This document shows, piece after piece, positions 24,630 through 35,151 of a stretch of DNA of 64,000 nt; positions within the stretch are counted from its first letter, which is position 1; each line of letters opens with the position of its first letter. A model generated the notes under the pieces. The model worked only from the letters and a program-made list of their open reading frames with translations, was not told where the DNA came from and ran no database searches. This DNA comes from Wyeomyia smithii (taxonomy: Eukaryota; Arthropoda; Insecta; Diptera; Culicidae), in assembly GCF_029784165.1 (NCBI RefSeq), contig NC_073696.1:245683471-245747470 (forward strand), given 5' to 3'. A program made the translations under genes and the position numbers.

Positions 24630-24996
24630 GGTGGTACTGTTTTTTTTATTTTTTTTTCTTCACAAATCATTTATTTGACACGGCACAAATACAATTCAAT
24701 GTTTAACGGCGCCAATTATATCGGATGACTTAAAATCTATAAGCAAATTTTTTATCCTCGCTGCCGACTACGAGCTGAAATTAAGTCTATCTTAAAACTA
24801 GCATGTATTATTCAATCAGTGTTTTGTAGTTGAATGGTCGTCTGATGATCATCGAATGAATATGCAGCATGTATGGATTTGTTCTGCTAAGCCACGATGT
24901 CATGAGCTGGGACAGGGGCTTGTAATCCTCGGGTTCTGAGGGTATTGTGCGGGGTCTAGTTGCTGGTTTTGGTTCGTTGTTGTTGTTTGCTGGTGT

Positions 24997-26061
24997 TCAA
25001 GTTGCCATATGGTGTGTGCCGCTGAGCCAAGATATAAAGAAAGGCCTCGGGTTTTCCTGGCGAGTTCGTGTGGGGTTCAATTGCTGGTTCCAAAATCGAG
25101 GTCTACGACGTGTTCTTGCCGTTTTGTTGAATGTGGGTGGAAAGGAATGGGACTGGACTTGGGCATGGATGGATTTCAGGAAAATGTATATGAGGGACAT
25201 GTAGGGTAGGTCGCGACTCGCAAAGACATCACGAACAGGGACAGCTGGTTCTCTACCCTCGGCCCGGAGGGAAGTTATTAATTTAGACCTGGCGTCACGG
25301 TGTACAGGGCATGACCAAACAACGTGCTCTATGTCGTGATAACCTTCACCACAGGCACAGATACCACTTTCCCCGAGCCCAATACGACGGAGATGCGCAT
25401 CAAATCTATAGTGATTGGACATAAGCCGACACATCACGCAAATGAAATCTCGACCTACATCCAACCCCTTGAACCACGGGCTCGTCGATATTTTGGGTAT
25501 AATGGAATGTAACCACCTTCCCAGTTCCCCTCCGGTCCAAGAATTTTGACAACTGATGATCGTATTCTGACGTACAAATGCGAAAAATTCATTAAAAGCA
25601 ATTGGTCTTTCATAAATTTCACCGTTTGTTGCGCCCGCCTTAGCCAAAGAGTCCGCTTTCTCATTGCCCGGTATCGAGCAGTGAGAAGGGACCCACGCTA
25701 AGGTAATCTGAAACGATTTTTCGGATAAAGCACTCAGATGTTCCCGTATTTTCCCCAGGAAATACGGAGATTGCTTAACATCTTTCATCGATCGAAGAGC
25801 CTCAATAGAACTGAGACTGTCCGTAAAGATGAAATAATGGTCCGTGGGCATTTTTTCGATAATCCCTAGGGTGTACTGAATAGCAGCTAATTCTGCGACG
25901 TAAACAGAAGCAGGATTATCGAGCTTATGGGAGACGGTTAAATTGTTATTGAAGACACCGAAGCCAGTGGACCCATCGAGAAGTGATCCGTCAGTGTAGA
26001 ACATATTGTTGCAGTTGATGTTTCGATATTTATTGGAAAATATTGTAGGGATCTGCTGCAC
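24997..26061 (-). pseudogene. I-clade insert: RNase H domain and C-terminus
   Basis: This frame shows the four acidic RNase H positions in context: YTDGSLLDG, VAELAAIQYTLG, FTDSLSSIEALR and PGNEKADSLAKAG. The C-terminal region has RLMSNHYRFDAHLRRIGL and a Cys/His motif CACGEGYHDIEHVVWSC. The domain itself is open over about 350 codons but out of frame with the RT upstream. The nearest relative in the window is 48928-48073. Confidence 0.85.
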
Positions 26062-26089
26062 GCGTAAATGATCCGGGATTCCACGAGTT

Positions 26090-26915
26090 TCTTCTTTATG
26101 GATGTATCGAAAAACACAGTAGAATCAGAAGTATTTGATAAGTTGACACGATTTGGAATATTCAAAGAAGGGTTAATATTTTGGGACATGTGATTGAAAT
26201 AGAATGTCATAAAACGGGTTTGAGAAGTGAGTTCGATTAACCTTTCAAAATTTTCAATCACAGGACGGTTCAAGACCTCACATTTGAATTCGATACCTAG
26301 CTGTAGAGCCCAAGCAGACAAATTGTCCAAGGTATCATGCAATGGTCCTTGCAAATCGGCAGCTTTGGCTCCTGTAACAGAGATTACACTGTCGTCTGCA
26401 AGTTGTCTTATCGTGCATGAATTTGCCAGACATTCGTCGATGTCATTTAAATAAAAATTGTAAAGAAGGGGGCTTAAACATGAGCCCTGGGGAAGACCCA
26501 TGTAGCTAGTTCGAAAAGTTGCCAAATCACCATGCGTAAAATGCATGTGCTTTTCGGACAACAAATTGTGCAAAAAATTGTTTAAAATTGGAGAAAATCC
26601 TTGTCGGTGAAGTTTACCCGAAAGAATGTCAATAGAAACGGAATCAAAAGCCCCCTTAATGTCCAAGAACGCAGACGCCATTTGTTCTTTGCGAGCATAC
26701 GCCAGCTGAATATCTGTTGAAAGCAACGCAAGACAATCATTCGTCCCTTTGGCACGGCGGAAGCCAAACTGAGTATCTGATAGCAGACCATTTGATTCGA
26801 CCCAGTGGTCTAAGCGACGGAGTATCATTTTTTCCATCAATTTCCGGATACAGGATAGCATTGCAATCGGCCTATAAGAGTTGTGATCAGAAGCTGGTGG
26901 TTGATCTGATTCTAT
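26090..26915 (-). pseudogene. I-clade insert: reverse transcriptase fragment fused to linker
   Basis: The frame running minus 26861 to 25938 begins MLSCIRKLMEKMILRRLDHW. It contains LLSDTQFGFRRAKGTNDCLA, SAFLDIKGAFDSVSIDILSG, YMGLPQGSCLSPLLYNFYLN and RQLADDSVISVTGAK (catalytic ADD). After QLGIEF (about 26290) the sequence jumps to KCEVLNRPVIENF, which in the longer copy lies past the RT thumb, so the thumb is deleted. The open frame survives the deletion and then runs into the wrong frame near 26085. Confidence 0.8.
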
Positions 26916-26933
26916 CTAACTGGTGGTACTGTT

Positions 26934-27704
26934 GGATCGATTTGTTGAGTGGATGTCCATGCTAAATGAACTAAATACCAGATCATGTTTTGATAAACCA
27001 GGAACACCAACTTGATGGAAACCAGTGCAATCATCCGGGCGATTGGTAATTATTAGGTCGAGCTGTGAGCAACCGTTTTCATGGAAGTAGGTAGGTTTAG
27101 ATCCTATGACTTCCAACGAATATGTAGCAAGGACATCTCTTAAGAGTTCTCTTCTTGAACTTCTTCGTATCCAGTCAGTGTTATAGTCTCCAACAAGTAC
27201 GCAATGTGCATACGATGAAAAAACCGCGGCTAACTCGCTGTCCAGAAAACCAGCTACATCACATTCAGGTGGATTGTACACAGTCGCTAACAATAATGGC
27301 ATGTTATTAATAATTAGCTCAACAGCCAAACATTCAGTTTTGAATTGTGAGGTAGCACTAACTGCTGATGTATATATTGTTTTGCAAGGAATACCTTCAC
27401 GAACGTAGACAATAATTCCCCCGCCTCTTTTTTACACACGATCGTTTCGTATAACACGGTAGCCAGGTATAAGGACTGCTTGATCAGAAATCGAATCACT
27501 GAGCCATGTTTCAGTAAAGCAAGCAACAGAAATTTTGGAGTTAACGAGTAGGAGTTTAATTTCCTCAAACTTGCAGAAACGTCGGGCGCATAGGCTCTGG
27601 ACGTTAGCATGGCACAGGTTAAATTTATCGTCATTAAGAATCGTGTCCATTACTATTCTTGGTATGGTGTGTTGTGAGAGTGTAGTGTTACCCGTGATCG
27701 ACAT
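26934..27704 (-). pseudogene. CR1-group element ORF2, endonuclease part
   Basis: Starts MSITGNTTLSQHTIPRI at 27704 and shows an APE-type endonuclease in order: CHANVQSLCARR (Asn), CFTETWLSDS (Glu), VLVGDYNTDW (Asp/Asn) and PGLSKHDLVFSS (His/Asp). A TAA at about 27435 breaks the frame between RVIRNDRV and KRGGGIIVYV. The frame leads into the 12-bp duplication at 26933. Removing the I insert rejoins it in frame with the linker at 24629. Confidence 0.8.
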
Positions 27705-27843
27705 CAGGTTTTATAAGGGAAGCAATGTATATATATGAGCTGCTTAGCGCTATTTTTAATCCTAGTTATAAACATTTTAAATACAATTTTCAGGTATACA
27801 AATACATAAATCATTACACAAACAAACAGTTAAAAAGCATACA

Positions 27844-28584
27844 TTACATCGATGACAGTTGCTCAACAGAAATAACAGGAATAAAAGGTCCATCAGCTGA
27901 AGTCTTCACATGCACCGTGCCTAGTTTCGTCGAAACGGCAGCCAGTTTGTTATCACGACGTAGTTTCAACGCAGCGCGCTTGATTGTCCTTGCTTTCACA
28001 GTAAGATTTTCGTTGATGTATATTCGACGCTCAAATGATAAACCGATATGTGATAACCTCAGGTCACGTTTCGCCAGGTACAGTGAATAGAACTCGTCTC
28101 TTAAACATGTCGCAGTAAATTGTAATAAAGTGAAACATCTATCACCATCGGAGAGCCTGCCGGAATGTAACCGTTTACAGTGGATGTGTGAAACTTTCAG
28201 CTCATCGAATCCAATCGCCTTGGCAATACAATGTATGCAGTTCTGCAGGTTTTCATCTGATCTATTCTCGAAACGGCGAATGTCTTCGGTAACATTGTCA
28301 ATGCGATTATTAGCTGCATTTACTGACTGACGAACAGTTTCATGTTCACTATCACAGGTTCCCTTCAATGAGTTAATGGCAAGTTTGATATCATCAATCT
28401 GCTGCTGGAATTCCTCTGTCATATCGTCTAATTTTGCATTAAGCTCAGCCTTGAATAAGTCAATTTTTGAGTTGGTTTCGTCAAATCGTTTCAACAACAT
28501 TTCTACCGCGCTATCCAGAGTGTAAATAGCCGCTGCCGGGCTCGCATCTGGTCTTTGGCGTTTAGTTTTGCGCTCATCACACAT
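27844..28584 (-). CDS. CR1-group element ORF1 (coiled-coil nucleic-acid-binding type), open
   Basis: An uninterrupted 246-codon frame beginning MCDERKTKRQRPDASPAAAI. Residues about 25-110 are heptad-like (SKIDLFKAELNAKLDDMTEE, QQQIDDIKLAINSLKG) and predict a coiled coil. The C-terminal half (FDELKVSHIHCKRLHSG, CFTLLQFTATCLRDEFYSLY) resembles the RNA-chaperone/RRM-like part of ORF1 proteins that lack zinc knuckles. It lies upstream of ORF2 with a 139-bp gap. Function is inferred from position and architecture. It could still be translated, though ORF2 is dead. Confidence 0.7.
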   Translation of the reverse strand: MCDERKTKRQRPDASPAAAIYTLDSAVEMLLKRFDETNSKIDLFKAELNAKLDDMTEEFQQQIDDIKLAINSLKGTCDSEHETVRQSVNAANNRIDNVTEDIRRFENRSDENLQNCIHCIAKAIGFDELKVSHIHCKRLHSGRLSDGDRCFTLLQFTATCLRDEFYSLYLAKRDLRLSHIGLSFERRIYINENLTVKARTIKRAALKLRRDNKLAAVSTKLGTVHVKTSADGPFIPVISVEQLSSM

Positions 28585-28860
28585 TGTATATCGGTTTGGC
28601 TATACAGGCACTACCAGTTCGATACAGTCGATCTCACAGAACAATAGCGTATATCTTCAGCAGCGAACAGCTTTGTAGGCAGAATATTTGCATCGCGAAA
28701 AAGCACGAATCGAATGCATTCGGATCGAGATAACACTTTACGGTTAATAAAAAGGCGTTAACATTATATTCAATGAATGTAGTATCCACGGAAAGGATCG
28801 TTATATGCTTTTTTAACGTTTGTTATATGCGCCGACTATTCACTGGTAGATCTAAACTGT

Positions 28861-29313
28861 GACAAAAGACACATTTATGTGTCTTTTTATCAGATTATAA
28901 GAATCTATTAATAAATCAACTAATAAAATTATTTGTTTAAATAATTGCAAACCTCAAGGGTTGCCAGTTCCAAATATTTTCAGTAATGCATCAATTTCGT
29001 TAGACATAAAATAAACAATCAAACGTAAGCTTTGTAAGCATGAAATAATATTTTTGTTATATTCTCTGATCATAATCTAAATGACTTTGCCAATCCTGAT
29101 TAAAACCCTTTTTTTTCAAATTCCCTATTAAGTATTTCTTCGCTAGCTCTTTTTATGTGTTGTACTAAAACAGTTTTATACCTCATTGTTCTGAAAGATT
29201 CAACTGTCAAAACCACCAAACTATTGTAAATTCCATTTGTCCCAATCCACCCATAAAGTAGTACGACGAGCGTATGTTACAGTAGCCACTCGTGTTCTTT
29301 TGCGTGTTGTGGG
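28861..29313. other. Intergenic gap between CR1-group element and hAT remnant
   Basis: AT-rich DNA without a gene. It ends in GTTGTGGG (29306-29313), the left target duplication of the hAT element. Confidence 0.5.
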
Positions 29314-30268
29314 CAGAGCCGGATTACCGATTGTGGGGGCCCGGGGCCCAGTTTACAGTGGGGGCCCCAGAATAAAACAAACCCGTTTTTTTATCGTACG
29401 AGTTAAAAACATTTATTTGTTATTGAAAAGTTACCAAAAATTTGCTAGAATTTTTTCTTACGAGTTTTTTTTTTTTCTGCAGAGAACTTATTGATTGAAT
29501 AATCAACATTCAGCTCCTTCAGAATATTGTACTCTCAACTTAACAATGCTAAGTTTGACAGCCTTTCACTCTTCATAGTCGTACGCAACCTATTTTCAAT
29601 CAGTTTCATCTTCGATAAAGACCTTTCTCCAGTTGCGTTCGAGATCATTAGGCTCAAATAAATAAATGTATGCAACTGCTTGAAATCCGGAATTTTTTTC
29701 TTGATATCTGAAAAATTAAAACCTACCGCAATTTGAAAAAAATGCGATCCGCAAGCAAAAATTTGCACACAATTTGAGAAAGACTGCGCAAACATAAGGC
29801 TACGCTGGCAATAATCTACAGAAACTAGAAAAAACTACACACTTCTGCAGGTCAATAAAATCTGCACACGGACTCTGAAAATCTGCATTTTGCAACGCAA
29901 ATCTAGTATCCCTGATTCGGACAGGTAAACTTATTTTCGGAATCAACAGCAATGCATTAAAAAAACTTGTGGATTATTTTCTTTCCTGCTTGATCTCCCA
30001 TGCGCGCTGGTTCGATTCAAATGGTGTGTTAATGTGTGTCATTCCAAGAGAATCGAAGGTTAACTCTTATGGATGTAGTTGTAATATTGGCGCTCGCGAA
30101 AAAATAACTCTGAAGGAAAGTTTCAGATTGAAATGGTCTGTTCAAATTTTCTTACTGTAAATTGAACTTTTGATTGAATCTCATTTTTGATAGAGAAAAG
30201 AACTTTTTCTCGTTTTGTGGGGGCCCCAAAAATGTGGGCCCCTGGGCCCCCCCTTAAATCCGGCTCTG
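29314..30268 (-). mobile_element. hAT transposon remnant with ZMYM/zaphod-type transposase tail
   Basis: Inverted termini CAGAGCCGGATT (29314-29325) and its complement, with one extra base, ending AATCCGGCTCTG at 30268. Both ends then run into G/C-rich GGGGGCCC stretches. The flanks are a perfect 8-bp duplication GTTGTGGG (29306-29313 and 30269-30276). Known: hAT elements make 8-bp duplications and often begin CAGRG. A minus-strand transposase C-terminus lies inside. At 955 bp most of the transposase is missing. Confidence 0.9.
29535..29795 (-). pseudogene. hAT transposase C-terminal (dimerisation) fragment
   Basis: The last 60 codons contain TFIYLSLMISNATGERSLSK and KLIENRLRTTMKSERLSNLA, the ERSFSKLK-type signature of the hAT C-terminal dimerisation domain as seen in zaphod/ZMYM1-like transposases (recall). 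The upstream catalytic domain is absent from the 955-bp element. Confidence 0.78.
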
Positions 30269-30276
30269 GTTGTGGG

Positions 30277-30721
30277 AATAGTTAAAAATTACCCTAGATA
30301 CTATTAGGTCTTTTTTTGTTTACAGCGTCTTATACGAACATAATGACACGATGTGTCATATTTTCCTATTTTTCAGGGCTCCGAAACGATGAACATTTTC
30401 GCTGTCGAACGAGCTTGGTTACAGGTATCTTTTTCGTGTGATGTTCATCGGTTAATTTCCAATGAAATTTTCAACTGTTACAATTGCCGGATTAACTGAA
30501 GTAAAGCATGACTCTTCCCTTTCCTTCAGCACCTCATTTGAAATTAGCCCCGCACTACGTTATTTTGTGTTTTCGAACGCGTAAGCAGCCCTAAATCTAA
30601 ATCAGTCACATTATATTGAAGTTTCCACCATAACACGCACTAACAAAACCATCCATGCAACATCAATCATAGTAACCCATGCATCAGCAAATTTGACAGC
30701 TTCATCAGTCGAACTCTAACC
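30277..30721. other. Short intergenic stretch, nothing seen
   Basis: AT-rich DNA between two transposon remnants. A TTTTTCAGGGCTCCGAAACG stretch near 30370 looks like a splice acceptor, but no exon could be supported. Confidence 0.4.
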
Positions 30722-31110
30722 GTGATGGCGAAAACAGTGAAGTGTGCGCATTCAAAGAACAATACCCTGCCGCTCCGAAAACGGACATCGTGTGGCACTT
30801 CGAAGAGCATCGAAAAGAAGCCCGGTTCCGGACGGCTGACGACCCTGAGCAACAAAAAGCTTCAAAGGATGCTGAAGAGGGAGACCGAGATAAAAAAGGC
30901 TACATCGCTCTTCTTTTGCTCCGGTCTGGCCGTGAACGGGAAAATTAACTGTGCGAAGTGCCTGCCGGAAATTGCGTCCCTCAGCGGGAAATACCGTAGA
31001 AGGAGAGACGCGGTGTCCTGGCCGGATTAGGCGTCGGCCCACTACTTGAAGCGATCGTCAAGGGAGATGGAGCGGTTATACTGGTGGCCACAAAGCTCAA
31101 ACTGGAAAAA
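30722..31110 (+). pseudogene. Tc1/mariner-superfamily transposase remnant
   Basis: The plus frame 30722-31030 reads SIEKKPGSGRLTTLSNKKLQ and RMLKRETEIKKATS, the DNA-binding HTH/linker of IS630-Tc1-mariner transposases. It then jumps to NCAKCLPEIASLSGKYRRR and VSWPD, the region around the second catalytic Asp (usually WPDLASAHY). A TAG follows WPD, and ASAHYLKRSS continues after it. An internal deletion removed the first catalytic block. Terminal repeats were not identified. Confidence 0.7.
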
Positions 31111-31199
31111 ATGAAAGATTAGCTTTTAACCACTCCTGTGAATTTTGGTGCCCATAGCCACCAACGTTTTTTTAGAGACCTCAATGAATTTTCTCGCAA

Positions 31200-34080
31200 A
31201 CATAACGTTGAAGCGACGAACCCGGCTAGCAATTGCTATGCTACACATATTTGGTTGAAAACTGGATCAGCTGAAACTCCGCCACTCCGACATCGTTGCG
31301 CTCCAACTTTGCCGGAAAGGAAAGAAGGTACGGAGGATATGTTACCGCAGGGCACAGTACTACCAGAACGGTGGCTGAACCAATGAGCTGGGTACCGGCT
31401 TTATAGTGCTGTGTAGGATGTAGAGTCGTGTGGTCAAGTCGCAGTACACTCAATCCTCTATGTGCACTTTTCTCACGAAGGAAGACCCGATGTAGAGAAA
31501 GAAGCGTTCTACGCACAGCTGGAGATACTCTACGATAGCTGCTGACGTAGAGACATCAAGCTCGTCATCAGGGCCATGAATGCTCAGATCGGTAGAAAAG
31601 ACATATACAAGCCGGTGATCGGTCCGCACAACCTGCACTCAGTGACGAACGACAACGGCCAGTGATGCGTCAACTTCGCAGCTTCCCGAGGACTGGCAAT
31701 CCGAAATACCTTCTTTCCCCGAAATCACATCCGCAACCTGACCAACGTATTGCAAACCAAATTGACCTTATTTTCATCGATGGACGGTTCTTCTTAGACA
31801 TTACAAACGTACGCACCAATTGCGGTGCGGATATTGGCTCGGACCACTACCTAGTTGGGTCTTTGTGCGCTCAAAACTGTCGACTGTATACCACGCGCGA
31901 CGTCGCAGAAACCCCGCGCATCAACATCAAGCAGCTCCGGGACTCCCAGGCTGCGGAGGAATACGCGCAGCAACTCGAAGCGGTACTGCCAACGGCGCAA
32001 GGACTTGGCGCATCGCCTCTCGATGACGGCTGGTGCAGCATTCGCACAGCTATCGGGGACACCGCAACGGCGATACTAGGAGTGGAAGCACCGAGTGGCA
32101 GAATCGACTGATATGACGGGGAGTGCGTAGCGGCGGAGAATGAGAAGAACCGGACCTGGATGATATACCTGTGAAGGTCAACGAGCGACAACAAGGCCAG
32201 TTACAAACGGGCACGGAACGAGCTGACTACGATTGACAGACAAAAAAAGCGCCAGCAAGAGGATCGTGAAAATGAGGAGCTGGAGCAACTGTACCTTGCC
32301 AGTCATACGCGGAAGTTCTATGAGAAGGTAAACCAGTCTCGCAGAGACTGCCACAAGCAGACATGTGCAACGACACGGATGATAACCTTCTCACGGATGC
32401 CAGCGAGGTGGTTGACAAATGGAAGGAATACTTCGATGGACACCTTAATGGAGATACAGTAAACATAAACAGAACAAGAACTGACATAGGAGCACCAGCA
32501 GCAGATGACCGAGTACCAGCCCCCGATGTTCATGAGGTTTTTTGATAGATCGGGAAGTTAAAGAACAAGAAAGCCGCAGGACTGCCGAGCGAGCTCTTTA
32601 AACATGGGAGGGAGGCACTGGTCTATTAACTTTAACCATGAGATTCGTCGGCCAGTAACAAGCGGGCTTCATAGAAGCCCGTGCCACCAGACGGATCAGG
32701 TCTTCTCAATCCGACAGATCTTACAGAAATGTCACAAGTACATCGTGCCCACGCATCGCATGCTCATCGACTTCACGGCGGCCTATGATACAGTCGATCG
32801 AGAACAGCTATGGCAGATCATGTACGACCGGATTTCCGGATAAACTGACTCAATTGATCAAAGCCACCATGGCGTAAGTTTCGTGTTTCGGGGATTCTCT
32901 CGAGGCCCTTTGAATCGCGCGGAGGGTTAAGACAAGGTGATGAACTTTCCTGTTTACTGTTCAACTTCGCCCTTGAATGTGTGATCTGGAAGGCGGGTAT
33001 TAGGGGGCCAGGCAAAATGGTCATCTCGAATTTCAAAAAAAAACCCTATACAAAATGTTCACCTGCTCGAAAAAACACCCTGTGCAAAATTTCAGCTCAA
33101 TCGGACTTAAAATGGGGTGGCGCAAAGCGATTATAGTTTGGCTTTTTTGAAAACCGAAAAATCACCCAAGGGGGGGGGGGGGACGGTGAAATTTCGGTTC
33201 GTGTCAAATTACTTAAAAATGCATGAATCGTCGAGGATTGGTGTCATCAAAAAAAATTTTTTTTTGAAAAAATTTACTCTCTGGGACTTAGACGTTTTTT
33301 TCAATTGTGGAAGGCGGAGTTCGAAATGTTTAGAAATAATCTTTTGAAATTGATCACTAGTCTCTCGAAATAGCTTGTATAATGATATACACTATAACTA
33401 GCTTCGAATACATTATGTTTCATTAGGGTGGTTCATTTATTCGGCATAGGGTGGTTCATAATATTGTGAAAAATGAGTCCCAGAGAGTAAATTTTTGCAA
33501 AAAAAAATTTTTTCAGATGACACCAATTCTCGACGTTTCATGCGTTTTTAAGTCATTTGGCATCAAAAAAAAAAATTCGAAAACCGAAATTTCACGTACC
33601 CCCCCCCCCCTTGGGTGATTTTTCGGTTTTCAAAAAAGCCAAACTTCAATTGCTTTGCGCCACCCCATTTTAAGTCCGATTGAGCTGAAATTTTGCACAG
33701 GGTGTTTTTTCGAGCAGGTGAACATTTTGTATAGGGTTTTTTTTGAAATTTTCTGGTCACTTTTTTTCCATACGATGATTGGCGCCCTAGCGGGTATTGA
33801 CACGAGAGGCACGATTTTCACAAGGTCTGATGACTTTGACATCATAACATGTAACTTTGCGACGGCTACACGCGCTGCTTGGAGATAACCCCATTTGACA
33901 CGTGAAGAAATTAATAGGCTGTGGTGAGTCAGACACGACACGAGGTGGCGGATGACAATCCTGTAAAATCGCTTCTTTTCTGCAACTCTACCGACACCAG
34001 AAATAGAGGGTCGCAGCATGCACGATGGCTCGACCAGATCGAAGGAGACATGCGGGGGTAGAAACTGACTCTATACAACC
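31200..34080 (+). mobile_element. RTE-clade retrotransposon, decayed copy 2, split by a hAT-like foldback
   Basis: Endonuclease traces begin near 31225 (DIVALQLC, ELGTGFIVL) with several stops. Better-preserved parts are 31740-32111 (DLIFIDGRFFLDITNVR, ADIGSDHYLVGS), the inter-domain region to about 32350, 32363-32545 (DASEVVDKWKEYFDGHLNGD), 32690-32843 (HQTDQVFSIRQILQKCHKYI, MLIDFTAAYDTVDREQLWQI) and 32930-33000. The foldback at 33001-33789 interrupts the RT, after which AGIDTRGTIF continues at 33790. The frame has many stops and an RT-core deletion. The 3' limit at about 34080 is approximate. Confidence 0.78.
33001..33789. mobile_element. hAT-like foldback element nested in RTE copy 2
   Basis: Ends are TAGGGGGCCA (33001-33010) and TGGCGCCCTA (33780-33789). 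The flanking 8-bp duplication GCGGGTAT lies at 32993-33000 and 33790-33797. Inverted arms of about 270-290 bp (about 33033-33292 and 33478-33753) enclose a loop of about 185 bp. The arms include a run of G (33173-33182) mirrored by a run of C (33600-33610). There is no coding capacity. The 8-bp duplication and TAGGG-type ends fit a hAT-type non-autonomous element. Confidence 0.82.
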
Positions 34081-35151
34081 TGATGCATTTTTTATTGGAT
34101 TTTATCTCTGTTAATGCCAGAACCCTAACTCGACGCCTTCATGAATTTTAAATATATTTTATTTCAGTCATAAGCATTTCTATAGCTTGTTTCGTAATTC
34201 TTAAAATATCTCAAAATATTTTTTTTTTAGTACCTACGTTAAAATTAGAGAACGCGACTCTTCCTAGACTTCTGATCAGCGCCAATTAATTAACAATCTA
34301 GCTCCGACCAAAGATTTGAATGTAAATTTTAGCTTACTGGCAGCTGCGTGTCTCTGACGAGCACCAGATAAGGACAAACTCGGCCTGACCCACTCGATTG
34401 GAATATAAAAGGGCAACAGGTATGTAATAGCCGAAACAAAACAATGAAGATTTTGAACTTGTCTTCAATACTGAACTTATTTAGTTGATGGTCAGAGATA
34501 CTATACAGATTGAGGCTACTTATTGTAACAAATAACGACATAGAAATCAAAACAGTTCCAACACGAGAGAAAGCTTCTATTGAGGCAGAAAGTTGGCACA
34601 ACACTGAAACAAAATAAAAATAGGAAGCCGATAAAACTGAAATGCTGCAACACTTCTTGTGCTAGACCTCGTTAAAGGCAAACATAACCGAAAACTGAAA
34701 AAAGTGGATAACTCTGCAGTAGTTGAATTTTGGTCATATGCATAGCTTGTTTTTTTTTTTTCATCAAATAAGGTCCTCTTTCACCCCTTAAAGGATTTTA
34801 AGTCAGCTCCATAACACCCTATATTACTAATGTTAATAGGTAGCGTAAGATCTTTTGATTGGCTCAACCCAAAGTAGTATTAGATAACTTGAAGGCCGTA
34901 TGTTTTTGTCCCTATTTTGGTCACTCTCATAGGCAATGTAGATTATAAGACAAGAACAGACTCAAACACTCTTCTAGTTTGCAGCGCACACCCGTTTTTC
35001 AGTCCGGTGGAAATTATTATCTTATCTTTAGTTGGCCAATCGAATGAATCAATCTAGTACCTCAAAATTTAGCAAGTGTTTCAAAACTAACCACGATGGG
35101 TGCCATACAATCAGTTGTGATCGGTTATAGGAAGTGTACTCGTCTGGAGAT
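34081..35151. other. Intergenic DNA and probable 5'UTR/promoter of the first OST-alpha-like gene
   Basis: No gene seen. The last 50-150 bases before 35152 should include the 5'UTR. An ATG at 35096 is out of frame with the gene and its frame does not splice into exon 2. Confidence 0.45.

Larger units (their letters stand above)
24642..26921 (-). mobile_element. I-clade non-LTR retrotransposon, 5'-truncated, inserted in the CR1-group element
   Basis: The insert is bounded by a 12-bp duplication GGTGGTACTGTT at 24630-24641 and 26922-26933. Its 3' end is A-rich (plus-strand TTTTTTTATTTTTTTTT after 24641), and its 5' end at 26921 cuts into ORF2, so it is a normal 5'-truncated insertion. It carries RT followed by RNase H, the I-clade layout. 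It is about 2.28 kb and has an internal deletion of about 465 bp relative to the longer copy at 47870-52790 (junction at about 26287) plus a frameshift near 26085. Confidence 0.88.
22461..28860 (-). mobile_element. CR1-group non-LTR retrotransposon, defective and split by an I-clade insertion
   Basis: Minus-strand order: ORF1 (28584-27844), then ORF2 endonuclease (27704 to about 26934), interruption 26921-24642, then ORF2 RT (about 24629 to 22599). No RNase H follows. The 3' end is a (TAAAC)n-like tail at 22495-22461 instead of plain poly-A. The RT blocks (LLDFSKAFDTISHQRL, VPQGSVLGPLFFSLYM, FADDVQLYS) suggest the CR1/L2 group; the exact clade is uncertain. Lesions include a TAA at about 27435 in the endonuclease, a stop near 23735 and frameshifts near 24005 and 23435. 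The 5' limit at about 28860 is only an estimate. Confidence 0.8.
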
